DNA from: Micavibrio_A sp964423095
Lineage (GTDB): Bacteria; Pseudomonadota; Alphaproteobacteria; Micavibrionales; Micavibrionaceae
Reading direction: 5' to 3'
DNA: 10,656 nt
NCBI GenBank assembly: GCA_964423095.1
Contig: CAYRDI010000054.1
Span: forward strand, 1-10,656
Under the pieces are notes generated by a model. That model worked only from the letters and a program-made list of their open reading frames with translations. It ran no database searches and had not been told where the DNA came from. Position numbers and translations under genes: made by a program. This document shows positions 1-7,908 of the stretch, piece by piece (the stretch's first letter is position 1; each line of letters opens with the position of its first letter).

Positions 1-46
1 AAAAGCCGCCTTGCGCGGTGTCCGTAAAAACGGGGCGCAAAGCGGC
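1..46 (-). terminator. Minus-strand intrinsic terminator (or leader hairpin) at the window edge
   Basis: Positions 5-16 and 35-46 form a 12-bp inverted repeat. Read on the minus strand the arms are GCCGCTTTGCGC and GCGCAAGGCGGC, with a single G-U wobble. A further 3-bp inner stem lies at 22-24/31-33. On the minus strand the stem is followed at once by TTTT (4 to 1), where the window ends, so the full U-tract length is unknown. On the plus strand no T-run follows, so it works only as a minus-strand terminator. It lies about 80 nt downstream of the stop codon of the AsmA-like gene and is its natural terminator. It could instead be the leader hairpin or attenuator of a transcript starting near position 55. 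Confidence 0.65.
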
Positions 47-61
47 AACAATTCAATTAGG

Positions 62-90
62 AATATAGACCTATGTGATCAAAAGGTCAA
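62..90 (-). promoter_or_regulatory. Candidate sigma-70-type promoter, minus strand, reading off the left edge
   Basis: On the minus strand TTGACC (90 to 85) and TATATT (67 to 62) are separated by exactly 17 nt. Each hexamer matches five of six bases of the TTGACA/TATAAT consensus. The predicted start lies near position 55, only about 10 nt before the GC-rich hairpin at 46-5. The surrounding intergenic DNA is AT-rich, so a chance match is possible. The promoter would drive either a gene left of the window through a hairpin-containing leader, or a very short structured RNA. Confidence 0.4.
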
Positions 91-126
91 GAACAAAGTT
101 TTTAATCAATCATCGCGGTGGGTGCG

Positions 127-3100
127 TTATTTGTTCAACGCGCCTTTTTGCGGGGTTTCTTTGGTTGCGGGCGCGGCGTCTTCATCATCGCCGGGAATTT
201 TGCTTTCATACCCACCTTCGAACAGGATGCGGCGGATGATGCCGGGCGCAAGCACGGAGAGCGGGTTGACGGTCACGCGCGGGTCGGAGGTCGGCCCCTT
301 CATCGAATAGGTCGCGGCGATCAGCCCGCTGGCCCCGCCCAGAATTTCGCCCACCAGCGGAATTTTGGAGAGCAGGGAGTTCACCTCCGTCATCGGGATG
401 ATGGTGCCCGAAATATCGGTGGTTTTTTTGCCGCGGTCGAGCACACCGGAGAAGGTGAGCCCGACGCTGGAGCCCGATGTTTTTCCATCCTTGATGATCA
501 AAAGATTGCCTTCGGGGCGGAAACGCCATTCAAAGCCGGATTCCAGCTTGGAAAAGACCAATCCCTGATTGCCCAGAATTTGCGAAATGCCGGTCAAGCT
601 CATCAAGCTGAGCAGTTTTGCGAGCGCGGGGGCCTTCACCACGCGGAAATTTTCCATGCGCATGGTGCCGTAAATGTTTCCGCGTTTGTCTTCGCCCTTG
701 GGTTCGCCGTAAATCACCAAACGTCCGCCATGGATGTTTTCATAGACACCAAAGGCATAAAGCACCTCCCCCGCATTGTCGGTTTCAAGGCGGAAGGTGC
801 GTTTCCCCGCATCATCGGGGCGAAAACGGATGGCAAGAATGTTGTTGTCCTTTCCCACCCGTGCATCATATTCCAGCCGTGTGATGTCGCCGTCATCATC
901 CATTTCGATATAGGATTTCGCATCGCGCACGGATTGATCGTTTTTGACCAGCATCGATTTGGCGTTGAGCGCGATGGTCATTTTTTGTTTTTTGATTTTT
1001 GGTGCCGCGGCGGACAGCGCGATGTCGGAAGATTCCGTTTCTTCGAGAAAGGGCGCGAGGTCAAAGACCGGCGCATCGGCCTTTATGGTCATCACGTTTT
1101 GATCGGTGACCTGAAAGGTCATGGAGCCTTTTGATTTTCCAATCTGTGCGGATGGAAGCGAGCCTTTGTAAAGATCGGCGGATTTTCCGTTGATGGCGGC
1201 AAAGTCGATGAGCGCATTTTCGACGTTTAACGTATCGCTTTTAATATTTACATTTTCCAGGCGTTTGAGCACATCGTCCTTTAAGACCGCTTTCAATGAA
1301 AGATCGCCCGCCATGCCCACGGGTTTTTCAAAGCGGAAGGGGGCGATGGTAATGCGCGCGGGCGTTAAATCCCCCGTCACATCCACGGCCGCATCGCCGT
1401 TTTTAAGCGTATAGACCACATCGACGGGGACGGTGCCGTTGATGTATTCATCAAGATCGACGCCAAAGGCATGACGGAGTTCCTGATCCGCACCGATATT
1501 GGCTTTGACCTGCATGGAATAGGGGCGGCCCGTGCTGTCGTAATATTGGTGCCATTCCATTTTGGTGGGGCGGCCCGCGAGTTTCGCATCCCCGTTGATT
1601 CTGAAACCGCCGTCTTCGGTGGCCAGTGTTAAGGGGCCGCCGGACAGAGGCAAACCGTTCACGATGGCCGGAATGTCGATGTCGTTCAAAGTACCATTGA
1701 TGCCCACCTTCACCGCATCTTTTGGCACATCTTTCACCGTGGGAAGGCCGACGGTGACATCGGCCGCGATCGTTCCCTTGACCTTGGCGGCGTCGATCCC
1801 GATTTCTTTTTCACCCATGTCGATGGGCGGAGAGGCAATGTATTTCAGCGCGGTGGAGAGCGGCCCGTTCAGTTTCGCCGCAATATCCACATAGCCACCG
1901 CCGCGCGTCATCAGATCCGTCAGTTTTACGGTCACGCCCGCACCGTGAATGTCGCCTATGTCGGCTTCGGCATCCATGATGTCGAGCGTTTCGGCATGAA
2001 GATCGAGAAGGCCCTTGCCGCGCGCGTTTTCAGCCGGCATCAGTGTTTCTTCGTATTGTACCTTCGCCCCGTCAAAGGCAAAGGCCAGTTGCATTTTGGG
2101 CATATCCACGGCCCATTCCGGCGTTTGTTCCGGTGTTTCTTTTGTAATAGGAACGGTTGTGGAAGAAGGTGCCGGCGCTGTTGCCTCCGCCGCTTTCGTT
2201 TTTTCTGCGGGCGGTTGTTCCGTTTCCGGCGCAGGCGCGGGGGCGGGCATTTTTTTGGAAAGGCGCAGTTCCATATCCAGCGCAACATCGTGGAACGTAC
2301 CGCCCGTAATATTTTTGCCGAGCCATTCGTAGGCTTCGCCATCCTGTTCGGATTTGGGGAAGAGGGGCGGGATTTGCGCAAGCTCCGCCTGATCCACGCC
2401 CAGCGTGATCGGAACGACAAAAGCATCACCGGCTTGTTTGGCCGAAGCCTTGCCATAGAAAGAAACGCCGCCGATGACACCGGAAATATTCGAAACGTCC
2501 AGAAGGTTTTGCGTACGGTCATAGGAACCCGCAACGGCGATATTCTTTACATCGATGGGCGCATCGTATTCTTCAGGAATCGAAATATCGCCTTCGGGGA
2601 TCGATCCTGAAAAGGTCATTTGCGTCGGGATAAAGTTTGAATCAAAGGCAGAATCGATATCGCCCGTAAAATAAAGATTTTGTCCCGCGAACACATCACC
2701 CAGCGGCAGGAATTTGGAAATGATTTGCGGATTCACATCACGGACATGGACGATGCCGCGAAAATCATCGGAGTCTTTGCGATAGGCGACATCAAGGCTG
2801 ATCCCCGCATCATCCATTTTACCGCCGGGCAAGGGCAGATCGATCATTGCCGCCACGCCATGATCCATGCGTTTTAGTTTGAAGTTCAGATTGGTGGAGT
2901 ACCAGGAAACGCGCAGCGCATAATCACGGATGGCAACGCTGGCGTTACGGATTTCAAATTCACGAAGACGGGAAAAAAGACTGCCCCGCGTGCGGTTCGC
3001 CATGTCTTTGAAAATCTGTGCAACTTCCTGTCCCGGCGGCGAAGTCGAGTCTTGCGGTTTTTTCGGCCCCATTTCTTTGACGCCGTTATCGATGAGGACG

Positions 3101-3600
3101 TTCAGATGCCCGTCCCTGCTACGCACCAGTTCCAGCGAAGGGGAATCGATAATGACGCTGACCGGACGGATACGCCCGAAGACAAGCGCGCGCCGCGATA
3201 GCCCGACCGAGGCCTTGGCGATGGAGAGGGCATCGCTTTGCCGTTGTCCCCTTTGCACGCGCAGTCCGGTAAGATCAAGCAGGAACGGCCCTTTGAGTTC
3301 CGGCCACGAAAAAACGAAATCGTCGAATTTGACCGAAAAATCTTCGCTTTCGTTGCTCAAGGCTTCTTCGATGTAGTCTTTTGCAAAGCCGACCGAAATG
3401 GGGCCTTGAGAAATGCGCCACACGAAAAAGACCGAAGCGAAGGCACACAGGATGGCAAGGATCGCCAGAAGTTCGAACAGAAGGACGACGGTCCTGTGGC
3501 TGAATTTGAAAAGCGGCTTTAACACGTGACGGGTTCCGGTTCGGCAATCAATTTTTTCTTTGTTCACAATAGGATAAAATTGATCTTTTGTCAGGCGCAT
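127..3600 (-). CDS. AsmA/YhdP-family (DUF3971-like) inner-membrane-anchored envelope protein
   Basis: About 1157 residues, recognised as a YhdP/AsmA-like protein. There is a short basic N-terminus, one membrane anchor at roughly residues 37-60, then the family's typical WRISQGPIS-like sequence. A long beta-rich periplasmic region follows. The C-terminus carries the characteristic stretch with KIPLVGEILGG, AATYSMKGP, DPRVTVNPLS and LAPGIIRR, as in alphaproteobacterial AsmA-like C-terminal domains. Members of this superfamily are thought to form bridges for phospholipid transport across the periplasm; that role is inferred here. A Pro/Ala/Glu-rich linker occupies about residues 451-493. The start is uncertain: ATG at 3600 is used, ATG at 3615 is possible, and neither has a good Shine-Dalgarno. 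A GTG at 3525 (then LKPLFKFS), with GGAA upstream, would match the compact N-terminus common in homologues. A TTG at 3663 would abut bcp and is unlikely. The gene is divergent from bcp. Confidence 0.88.
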   Translation of the reverse strand: MRLTKDQFYPIVNKEKIDCRTGTRHVLKPLFKFSHRTVVLLFELLAILAILCAFASVFFVWRISQGPISVGFAKDYIEEALSNESEDFSVKFDDFVFSWPELKGPFLLDLTGLRVQRGQRQSDALSIAKASVGLSRRALVFGRIRPVSVIIDSPSLELVRSRDGHLNVLIDNGVKEMGPKKPQDSTSPPGQEVAQIFKDMANRTRGSLFSRLREFEIRNASVAIRDYALRVSWYSTNLNFKLKRMDHGVAAMIDLPLPGGKMDDAGISLDVAYRKDSDDFRGIVHVRDVNPQIISKFLPLGDVFAGQNLYFTGDIDSAFDSNFIPTQMTFSGSIPEGDISIPEEYDAPIDVKNIAVAGSYDRTQNLLDVSNISGVIGGVSFYGKASAKQAGDAFVVPITLGVDQAELAQIPPLFPKSEQDGEAYEWLGKNITGGTFHDVALDMELRLSKKMPAPAPAPETEQPPAEKTKAAEATAPAPSSTTVPITKETPEQTPEWAVDMPKMQLAFAFDGAKVQYEETLMPAENARGKGLLDLHAETLDIMDAEADIGDIHGAGVTVKLTDLMTRGGGYVDIAAKLNGPLSTALKYIASPPIDMGEKEIGIDAAKVKGTIAADVTVGLPTVKDVPKDAVKVGINGTLNDIDIPAIVNGLPLSGGPLTLATEDGGFRINGDAKLAGRPTKMEWHQYYDSTGRPYSMQVKANIGADQELRHAFGVDLDEYINGTVPVDVVYTLKNGDAAVDVTGDLTPARITIAPFRFEKPVGMAGDLSLKAVLKDDVLKRLENVNIKSDTLNVENALIDFAAINGKSADLYKGSLPSAQIGKSKGSMTFQVTDQNVMTIKADAPVFDLAPFLEETESSDIALSAAAPKIKKQKMTIALNAKSMLVKNDQSVRDAKSYIEMDDDGDITRLEYDARVGKDNNILAIRFRPDDAGKRTFRLETDNAGEVLYAFGVYENIHGGRLVIYGEPKGEDKRGNIYGTMRMENFRVVKAPALAKLLSLMSLTGISQILGNQGLVFSKLESGFEWRFRPEGNLLIIKDGKTSGSSVGLTFSGVLDRGKKTTDISGTIIPMTEVNSLLSKIPLVGEILGGASGLIAATYSMKGPTSDPRVTVNPLSVLAPGIIRRILFEGGYESKIPGDDEDAAPATKETPQKGALNK

Positions 3601-3663
3601 TCTTGACTTTTGCATCAAAAAGACGACATTTGTCCTGTTTGAAACCAGTACAGGGAGATACAA

Positions 3664-4143
3664 ATGTCCGCCGTCAAGGAAGGTTCCAAAGCCCCCGAAA
3701 TCAACCTGCCCACGGACAATGGCGGTTATTTTCGTTTATCCGATATGAAGGGTGAAAAGGTTCTGGTTTATTTTTACCCCAAGGATGATACGCCGGGATG
3801 CACGGCGGAATCCTGTTCGTTTTCCGAAAATATAAAATCGTTCGAAAAGCTGGGTGTCGCGATCGTCGGCATTTCCAAGGACAGCGTGAAAAAACACGAC
3901 AAGTTCAAGGAAAAATACGATCTGCAATTTCCGCTGGCCTCCGATGAAGAAGGCGATGTGTGCGAACGGTACGGCGTATGGGCGGAAAAATCCATGTACG
4001 GCAAGAAATATATGGGCATTGAGCGCTCCACGTTCCTGATCGACGAAGAAGGAAAGATCGCCTGTGCATGGCGCAAGGTCAAGGTCGAAGGCCACACGGA
4101 TGAAGTGATGGCCGCGTTAAAGGAATTGAAAAAGGTCGCGTGA
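3664..4143 (+). CDS. bcp: Thioredoxin-dependent thiol peroxidase (Bcp/PrxQ-type peroxiredoxin)
   Basis: 159 residues, normal for the family. Bcp enzymes reduce H2O2 and organic hydroperoxides in the cytoplasm using thioredoxin. The active-site segment YPKDDTPGCTAESC contains the PxxxTxxC signature: Pro39, Thr43 and peroxidatic Cys46. The resolving Cys51 sits five residues later, as in the alpha-helical 2-Cys PrxQ subtype. The conserved active-site Arg is Arg121 in GIERSTFLID. A third cysteine, Cys100, has no assigned role. The ATG is well supported by AGGGAGA at 3652-3658, about 5 nt upstream. A weak promoter may lie in the 63-nt divergent gap: TTGACT at 3603-3608 with a poor -10, GACATT, 16 nt on. 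The gene converges on the channel gene with a 12-nt gap. Confidence 0.97.
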   Translation: MSAVKEGSKAPEINLPTDNGGYFRLSDMKGEKVLVYFYPKDDTPGCTAESCSFSENIKSFEKLGVAIVGISKDSVKKHDKFKEKYDLQFPLASDEEGDVCERYGVWAEKSMYGKKYMGIERSTFLIDEEGKIACAWRKVKVEGHTDEVMAALKELKKVA

Positions 4144-4172
4144 GGCGCCCCTTTTTTACGCCTGTTTTTTTT
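4143..4172 (+). terminator. Weak intrinsic terminator after bcp
   Basis: Starting on the last base of the bcp stop codon, AGGCG (4143-4147) can pair with CGCCT (4159-4163). After one G comes a run of eight T (4165-4172). The stem is only 5 bp with an 11-nt loop that itself holds six T, so it is a modest terminator. It overlaps the stop codon of the convergent channel gene. Confidence 0.4.
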
Positions 4173-5466
4173 CGTGAATGAAAACTTCGCGGTGCGGATA
4201 GGGGATTTGAATCCCGTTTTCCTTGAACGCGTCCCACAGGGCGAGGAAAACATCGCCCTGCACGTTCGTCACCCCTTTTTCCGCATCGCGGATCCAGAAA
4301 CGTAAAGAAAAGTTGATGGAAGAATCCCCGAACGCCACGACGTGGCACATCGGTTTTGGTTCTTTTTCCACGCGGGCGACCCTGGCCGCGCACTCTTCGG
4401 CGATTTTTTTCACCAAATGCGGATCGGAATTGTAATGCACGCCGAAATCGATTTTCAGGCGGACGAGCGTGTTCCCGTGGCTCCAGTTGATTACCTGTTG
4501 CGTGATCAGATGTTCGTTGGGAATCAAAAAGGATTTGTTATCGCGCGTGACGATTTCGGTATAACGCCCGCCCATGTGCGTGACCCAGCCGAAAGTGGTT
4601 TCACCGCCCGACGGGCTGGCAATTTCGATGACATCGCCCGGTTTGATCGATTGGTCGATCAGCAGCATCATCCCCGAAAACATGTTGGAAAAACCGCGTT
4701 GCAGACCGAACCCGATCCCAAGCCCGACAGCCCCGGAAAACACGGCCAGCACGGATAGATCGATCCCCGCCGTGGTGATGGCGATGAGCAGCGTGGCGGC
4801 GATCAGGAAGATGCGGATGATTTTGCCGATGAGCACACGGCTCGCGGGGTTGAGTTTGGTTTGATAAAGCCGTCCGTCGATAAATCCGGACAGCGCGAGC
4901 GAGCCGTAGAGCATAGCCCCCAGCACCAATATCCCCTTGATCACACCCAGCGCGGTGATGCGAAAATCCCCCAAAGAGACGCCTGTTTCCGACAAACTTC
5001 CCGTGACCTGTTCCAGCACGCCGAAGATGGAGAGCGCGGCGATCGACCAGATGATCAGGCTCGCCATATTCCGCACGAAATCATTGCGGATAACGTAGGT
5101 GACGGCGCGGATGACGATCCATGCCAGAAAGAGTTTCATCACGATCCGGCACAGGCCCGCATCGTACCCCGCCAGCGTGGAAAACTGGTCCGCGATAAAA
5201 AGCATGGAGAGTGCGGTGAAGGGATAGAGGAACGGGGAGAGCCAGTGCAGCGCGCCATGCATGCGGCCGTAAAGATTGGCGGCAAAACCCTGTTCCTGTT
5301 TCAACTGGTTCTGGATAGCCCGCGTTAAGAGGAACGAGGAAAGCAGGCAAAGAACGACCAGCCCAAGTTCCACGCCCATTTGCGGGGTGAGGATGTGGTC
5401 GTGAACCCATGTGAGGGCGGTTTGCAGATAGTCATTGACCGGTTCGGCGGGGGTTTGTGCGTCCAT
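4156..5466 (-). CDS. MscS-family small-conductance mechanosensitive ion channel
   Basis: 436 residues of inner-membrane protein. Hydrophobic segments lie at about 33-50, 78-95, 108-126, 134-152, 172-196 and 211-233. The pore-lining helix follows at about 235-268 with the Gly/Ala pattern GAVGLGIGFGLQ, the MscS TM3 signature. After it come the MscS beta domain (IKPGDVIEI, TRDNKSFLIPNEHL, NWSHGN) and the C-terminal alpha/beta domain, ending IPYPHREVFI. The four or so extra N-terminal helices make it larger than E. coli MscS (286 residues) and closer to the medium-sized paralogues. Such channels open under membrane tension and release solutes on osmotic downshock. The gene lies 48 nt downstream of tyrS on the same strand, so co-transcription is plausible. 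The start codon directly follows a run of six G with no normal Shine-Dalgarno spacing and lies in a hairpin. Confidence 0.94.
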   Translation of the reverse strand: MDAQTPAEPVNDYLQTALTWVHDHILTPQMGVELGLVVLCLLSSFLLTRAIQNQLKQEQGFAANLYGRMHGALHWLSPFLYPFTALSMLFIADQFSTLAGYDAGLCRIVMKLFLAWIVIRAVTYVIRNDFVRNMASLIIWSIAALSIFGVLEQVTGSLSETGVSLGDFRITALGVIKGILVLGAMLYGSLALSGFIDGRLYQTKLNPASRVLIGKIIRIFLIAATLLIAITTAGIDLSVLAVFSGAVGLGIGFGLQRGFSNMFSGMMLLIDQSIKPGDVIEIASPSGGETTFGWVTHMGGRYTEIVTRDNKSFLIPNEHLITQQVINWSHGNTLVRLKIDFGVHYNSDPHLVKKIAEECAARVARVEKEPKPMCHVVAFGDSSINFSLRFWIRDAEKGVTNVQGDVFLALWDAFKENGIQIPYPHREVFIHEKKQA

Positions 5467-5497
5467 CCCCCCAAAATAGCGGGAAACGGGGGGATGG
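5463..5497 (-). promoter_or_regulatory. RNA hairpin burying the start codon of the MscS-family gene
   Basis: CCATCCCCCC (5463-5472) and GGGGGGATGG (5488-5497) on the plus strand form a perfect 10-bp inverted repeat around a 15-nt loop. In the minus-strand mRNA the 3' arm is GGGGGGAUGG, so the arm contains both the G-run that would have to act as ribosome binding site and the AUG at 5466-5464. No U-run follows, so it is not an ordinary terminator of tyrS. A second C-run lies at 5514-5510, directly after the tyrS stop, and could compete for the same G-run. Confidence 0.55.
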
Positions 5498-5514
5498 GCA
5501 AGGCAGGACGGGGG

Positions 5515-6768
5515 TCAGGCCGTTTTCACCAGCGCGTGGCGTTTTTTACCGGCAGACAGTTTGATATACCCATCGGATGTGAGGTCATTTGCGGACGCGG
5601 TTGCCGCGATGTCCTTGATGGGCGCATCGTTGCATTTTGCGCCGCCGCCTTCGATCAGGCGTTTGGCTTCGCCCTTCGAAGCCGCAAGTCCCGCCTGCAC
5701 GAACAGATCGAGGACGGAAATCCCCTTTTCAAGATCGGCCTTTGAGACGTTGATGGAAGGAAGATCCCCGCCGACGCCGCCTTGTTCGAACACTTTTTGC
5801 GCCGTGGCCGCCGCATCGAGCGCGGCCGCTTCGCCATGGCAGAGTTTCGTTGCTTCATGCGCGAGAATTTTCTTGGCTTCGTTGATCTCAGAACCCTGCA
5901 ACGCGGCAAGGCGTTTGACCTCCTCCATCGGCAGCATGGTAAAGCGGGCGAGAAGATTGCCAACATCCGCATCATCGACGTTGCGGAAATATTGCCAGTA
6001 ATCATATGGCGAGAGCATATTTTTATTGAGCCAGACAGCCCCGCCCACGGTTTTACCCATTTTTTCACCGGCGGAATTGAGCAGCAGCGGCGCGGTGAGG
6101 GCAAAGAGCTGGACCTGATCTGATTTGTGCGCAAGATCGACCCCGTTGATGATGTTGCCCCATTGATCGGAGCCGCCCATTTGAAGGATCGTGCCTTCGC
6201 GGCGGTAGAGTTCAAGGAAGTCATAGCCCTGCATCACCATATAATTGAATTCGAGCAGGGTGAGCGGACTTTCGCGTTCGAGGCGCGTTTTGACGCTATC
6301 GAAGCTAATCATCCGGTTGACGGTGAAATAACGCCCGTAATCGCGCAGGAAGTCGAGGTATTTGAGTTCCGACAGCCAGTCATCATTGTTGACCATCTTC
6401 GCGCCGGTGGCGGAATCATCATAGCGCAGGAATTGATCAAAGCAGGTCGCGCGGATGTTTTCCATGTTGTCACGGATCACATCATCGGTCATCAGGTTGC
6501 GCGTGGTGTCTTTAAAAGACGGATCGCCGACCTTGGACGTTCCGCCGCCCATCAGCGTAATGGGTTTATGCCCGCATTCCTGAAACCATTTCAGCATCAT
6601 GATACCGGTCAAGTTGCCGATATGGAGCGATTTGGCCGTGGCATCAAACCCGATATAGGCGGATTGCACACCTCCCATCAGTTTTTTATCAAGACCTTCG
6701 TAATCGCTGCACTGGTGCAGGAAGCCGCGTTCGGATAGAGTATTCAGGAATTCGGATTTGTATGCCAT
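5515..6768 (-). CDS. tyrS: Tyrosyl-tRNA synthetase (TyrRS)
   Basis: 417 residues from the ATG at 6768; class I aminoacyl-tRNA synthetase that attaches tyrosine to tRNA-Tyr in the cytoplasm. The HIGH-type motif appears as HIGN (49-52). Tyrosine- and adenylate-binding residues lie in YMVMQGYDFLEL (176-187) and QMGGSDQWGNI (196-206). The KMSKS motif appears as KMGKT (236-240). The C-terminal S4-type RNA-binding domain spans about 350-405 and includes AGLAASKGEAKRLIEGGGAKCN. Length and motif order are typical and nothing is missing. The frame is open for nine further codons back to a TTG at 6795 inside anmK, but the family N-terminus and the ATG favour 6768. There is no Shine-Dalgarno, but a -10-like box lies six bases upstream. 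The gene is divergent from anmK and precedes the MscS gene. Confidence 0.97.
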   Translation of the reverse strand: MAYKSEFLNTLSERGFLHQCSDYEGLDKKLMGGVQSAYIGFDATAKSLHIGNLTGIMMLKWFQECGHKPITLMGGGTSKVGDPSFKDTTRNLMTDDVIRDNMENIRATCFDQFLRYDDSATGAKMVNNDDWLSELKYLDFLRDYGRYFTVNRMISFDSVKTRLERESPLTLLEFNYMVMQGYDFLELYRREGTILQMGGSDQWGNIINGVDLAHKSDQVQLFALTAPLLLNSAGEKMGKTVGGAVWLNKNMLSPYDYWQYFRNVDDADVGNLLARFTMLPMEEVKRLAALQGSEINEAKKILAHEATKLCHGEAAALDAAATAQKVFEQGGVGGDLPSINVSKADLEKGISVLDLFVQAGLAASKGEAKRLIEGGGAKCNDAPIKDIAATASANDLTSDGYIKLSAGKKRHALVKTA

Positions 6769-6774
6769 AACAGG

Positions 6775-6803
6775 GTTATAGCCATGACCGCACAAAAAGT
6801 CTA
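6775..6803 (-). promoter_or_regulatory. Candidate tyrS promoter placing the start site on the tyrS ATG
   Basis: On the minus strand TAGACT (6803 to 6798) and TATAAC (6780 to 6775) are separated by 17 nt. The -35 matches four and the -10 five of six consensus bases. Six bases separate the -10 from the tyrS ATG, which predicts transcription starting on the A of the start codon, that is a leaderless mRNA. This fits the missing Shine-Dalgarno. The promoter overlaps the first codons of anmK. ATAAC (6767-6771) and GTTAT (6775-6779) form a small perfect dyad between the two genes. Confidence 0.42.
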
Positions 6804-7905
6804 CACCGCCATCGGCCTTATGTCCGGCACATCGCTCGACGGGGTGGATTGCGCCCTGATCGAAACGGACGGTCTTGATTTTGTGAAGCCCAAGGGCTTT
6901 GTTACCATCCCCTATGCCCCCACCGACCGCGAGATGTTAAGGATTTCTTTTGGCGCCCTTAACCGCCAATCCGCCCTGGTGAAAGGGGCCGAAGAAATTG
7001 TAACCCGCACCCACGTCGCGGCCGTAAAAACCCTGATGGCGCAGGAGGGGATTGCACCATCCGGTGTGGACGTCATCGGCCTGCACGGGCAGACCATTTA
7101 CCATGCGCCAAAGGACGGGATCACCATCCAGATCGGCGACGGTGCCGCCATGGCAAAGGAATTGGGGATCGATGTGGTCGATGATTTCCGCAGCAAGGAT
7201 GTGAAGGCCGGCGGGGAGGGCGCGCCGCTGGCCCCCGTTTACCATGCCGCACGCATGGCATCGGAACAGGCAGTGTTCCCATGCGCGGTTTTAAACATTG
7301 GCGGCGTGGCGAATGTGACATGGATCGGGGAGGGGGATGGAAACATCCTTGCCTTCGATACGGGAACGGGAAATGCCCTGATGGATGACTGGATGAAAAC
7401 GCGCACAGGCGCGGCATATGACAAGGATGGGCAGGCCGCACAAAAAGGCATGGTACAAACCAAGTTTTTGAAAGAATGGCTGTCGCACCCGTATTTTACG
7501 CAAACGCCGCCCAAATCGCTGGACCGCAATGAGTGGGATATTGCCGATATGGGTGGTTTTACCCACATGATTGAATCCATGTCCACCGAAGACGGCGCCG
7601 CCACGTTGCAGGCGTTCACAGTAGAAGGGATTGTACGATCCGTTGCCTTTATGCCAACGCCGCCGAAGGTTTGGTATGCGTGCGGCGGCGGGCGGCATAA
7701 CAAGGCGTTGATGGCGGCGCTGAACGCGCGATTGGGCGGGATTGTCAAACCGGTCGATGATCTGGGGTGGAACGGGGACGCGACCGAGGCCGAATGTTTT
7801 GCGTATCTGGCGGTGCGCAGCGTGATGGGATTGCCGTTATCGTTCCCCACCACCACGGGCGTCAAGACCCCGCAAACGGGCGGCGTGGTGCATCGACACC
7901 TATAA
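6784..7905 (+). CDS. anmK: Anhydro-N-acetylmuramic acid kinase
   Basis: 373 residues, the usual length. AnmK uses ATP to open the 1,6-anhydro ring of anhydro-MurNAc and phosphorylate it, giving MurNAc-6-phosphate for cell-wall recycling in the cytoplasm. Family motifs appear in order: GLMSGTSLDGVD (11-22, nucleotide-binding), GLHGQT (99-104), DDFRSKDVKAGGEGAPLAP (133-151), NIGGVANVTW (171-180), FDTGTGN (191-197, with Asp192 the likely catalytic base by family comparison), and CGGGRHN (300-306) with GDATEAECFAYLA (331-343). The ATG has AGGG (6772-6775) 8 nt upstream. Only 15 nt separate its start from that of tyrS, so the two genes share their control region. AnmK beside tyrS is an arrangement I recall from other alphaproteobacteria, from memory only. 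Confidence 0.97.
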   Translation: MTAQKVYTAIGLMSGTSLDGVDCALIETDGLDFVKPKGFVTIPYAPTDREMLRISFGALNRQSALVKGAEEIVTRTHVAAVKTLMAQEGIAPSGVDVIGLHGQTIYHAPKDGITIQIGDGAAMAKELGIDVVDDFRSKDVKAGGEGAPLAPVYHAARMASEQAVFPCAVLNIGGVANVTWIGEGDGNILAFDTGTGNALMDDWMKTRTGAAYDKDGQAAQKGMVQTKFLKEWLSHPYFTQTPPKSLDRNEWDIADMGGFTHMIESMSTEDGAATLQAFTVEGIVRSVAFMPTPPKVWYACGGGRHNKALMAALNARLGGIVKPVDDLGWNGDATEAECFAYLAVRSVMGLPLSFPTTTGVKTPQTGGVVHRHL

Positions 7906-7908
7906 ATA

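Noticed and set aside
118..1134. A 338-codon plus-strand open frame antisense to the AsmA-like gene
   Set aside because: It is rich in His, Gly, Arg and Phe in the way typical of an antisense shadow of a GC-rich gene, shows no family motif, and the minus-strand frame is a clear AsmA-like protein.
1945..2610. A 221-codon plus-strand open frame with runs of Arg/Cys/Phe
   Set aside because: It is the complement of the AsmA-like gene's Pro/Ala-rich linker region; its composition is an artefact of that low-complexity DNA.
3601..3663. TTG at 3663 as start of the AsmA-like gene
   Set aside because: It would leave no room for bcp's divergent control region and add residues unlike the family's N-terminus; ATG at 3600 or a start further in is more likely.
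5463..5497. Reading the 10-bp hairpin as a tyrS intrinsic terminator
   Set aside because: No T-run follows the stem on the minus strand (it continues into GGACGC), and the arm contains the next gene's start codon.
6127..6738. A 203-codon plus-strand open frame antisense to tyrS
   Set aside because: TyrS motifs on the minus strand are complete, and the antisense frame has no recognisable domain or ribosome binding site.
7239..7865. A 208-codon minus-strand open frame inside anmK
   Set aside because: AnmK is complete with all family motifs; the antisense frame has shadow-like composition and no start signals.
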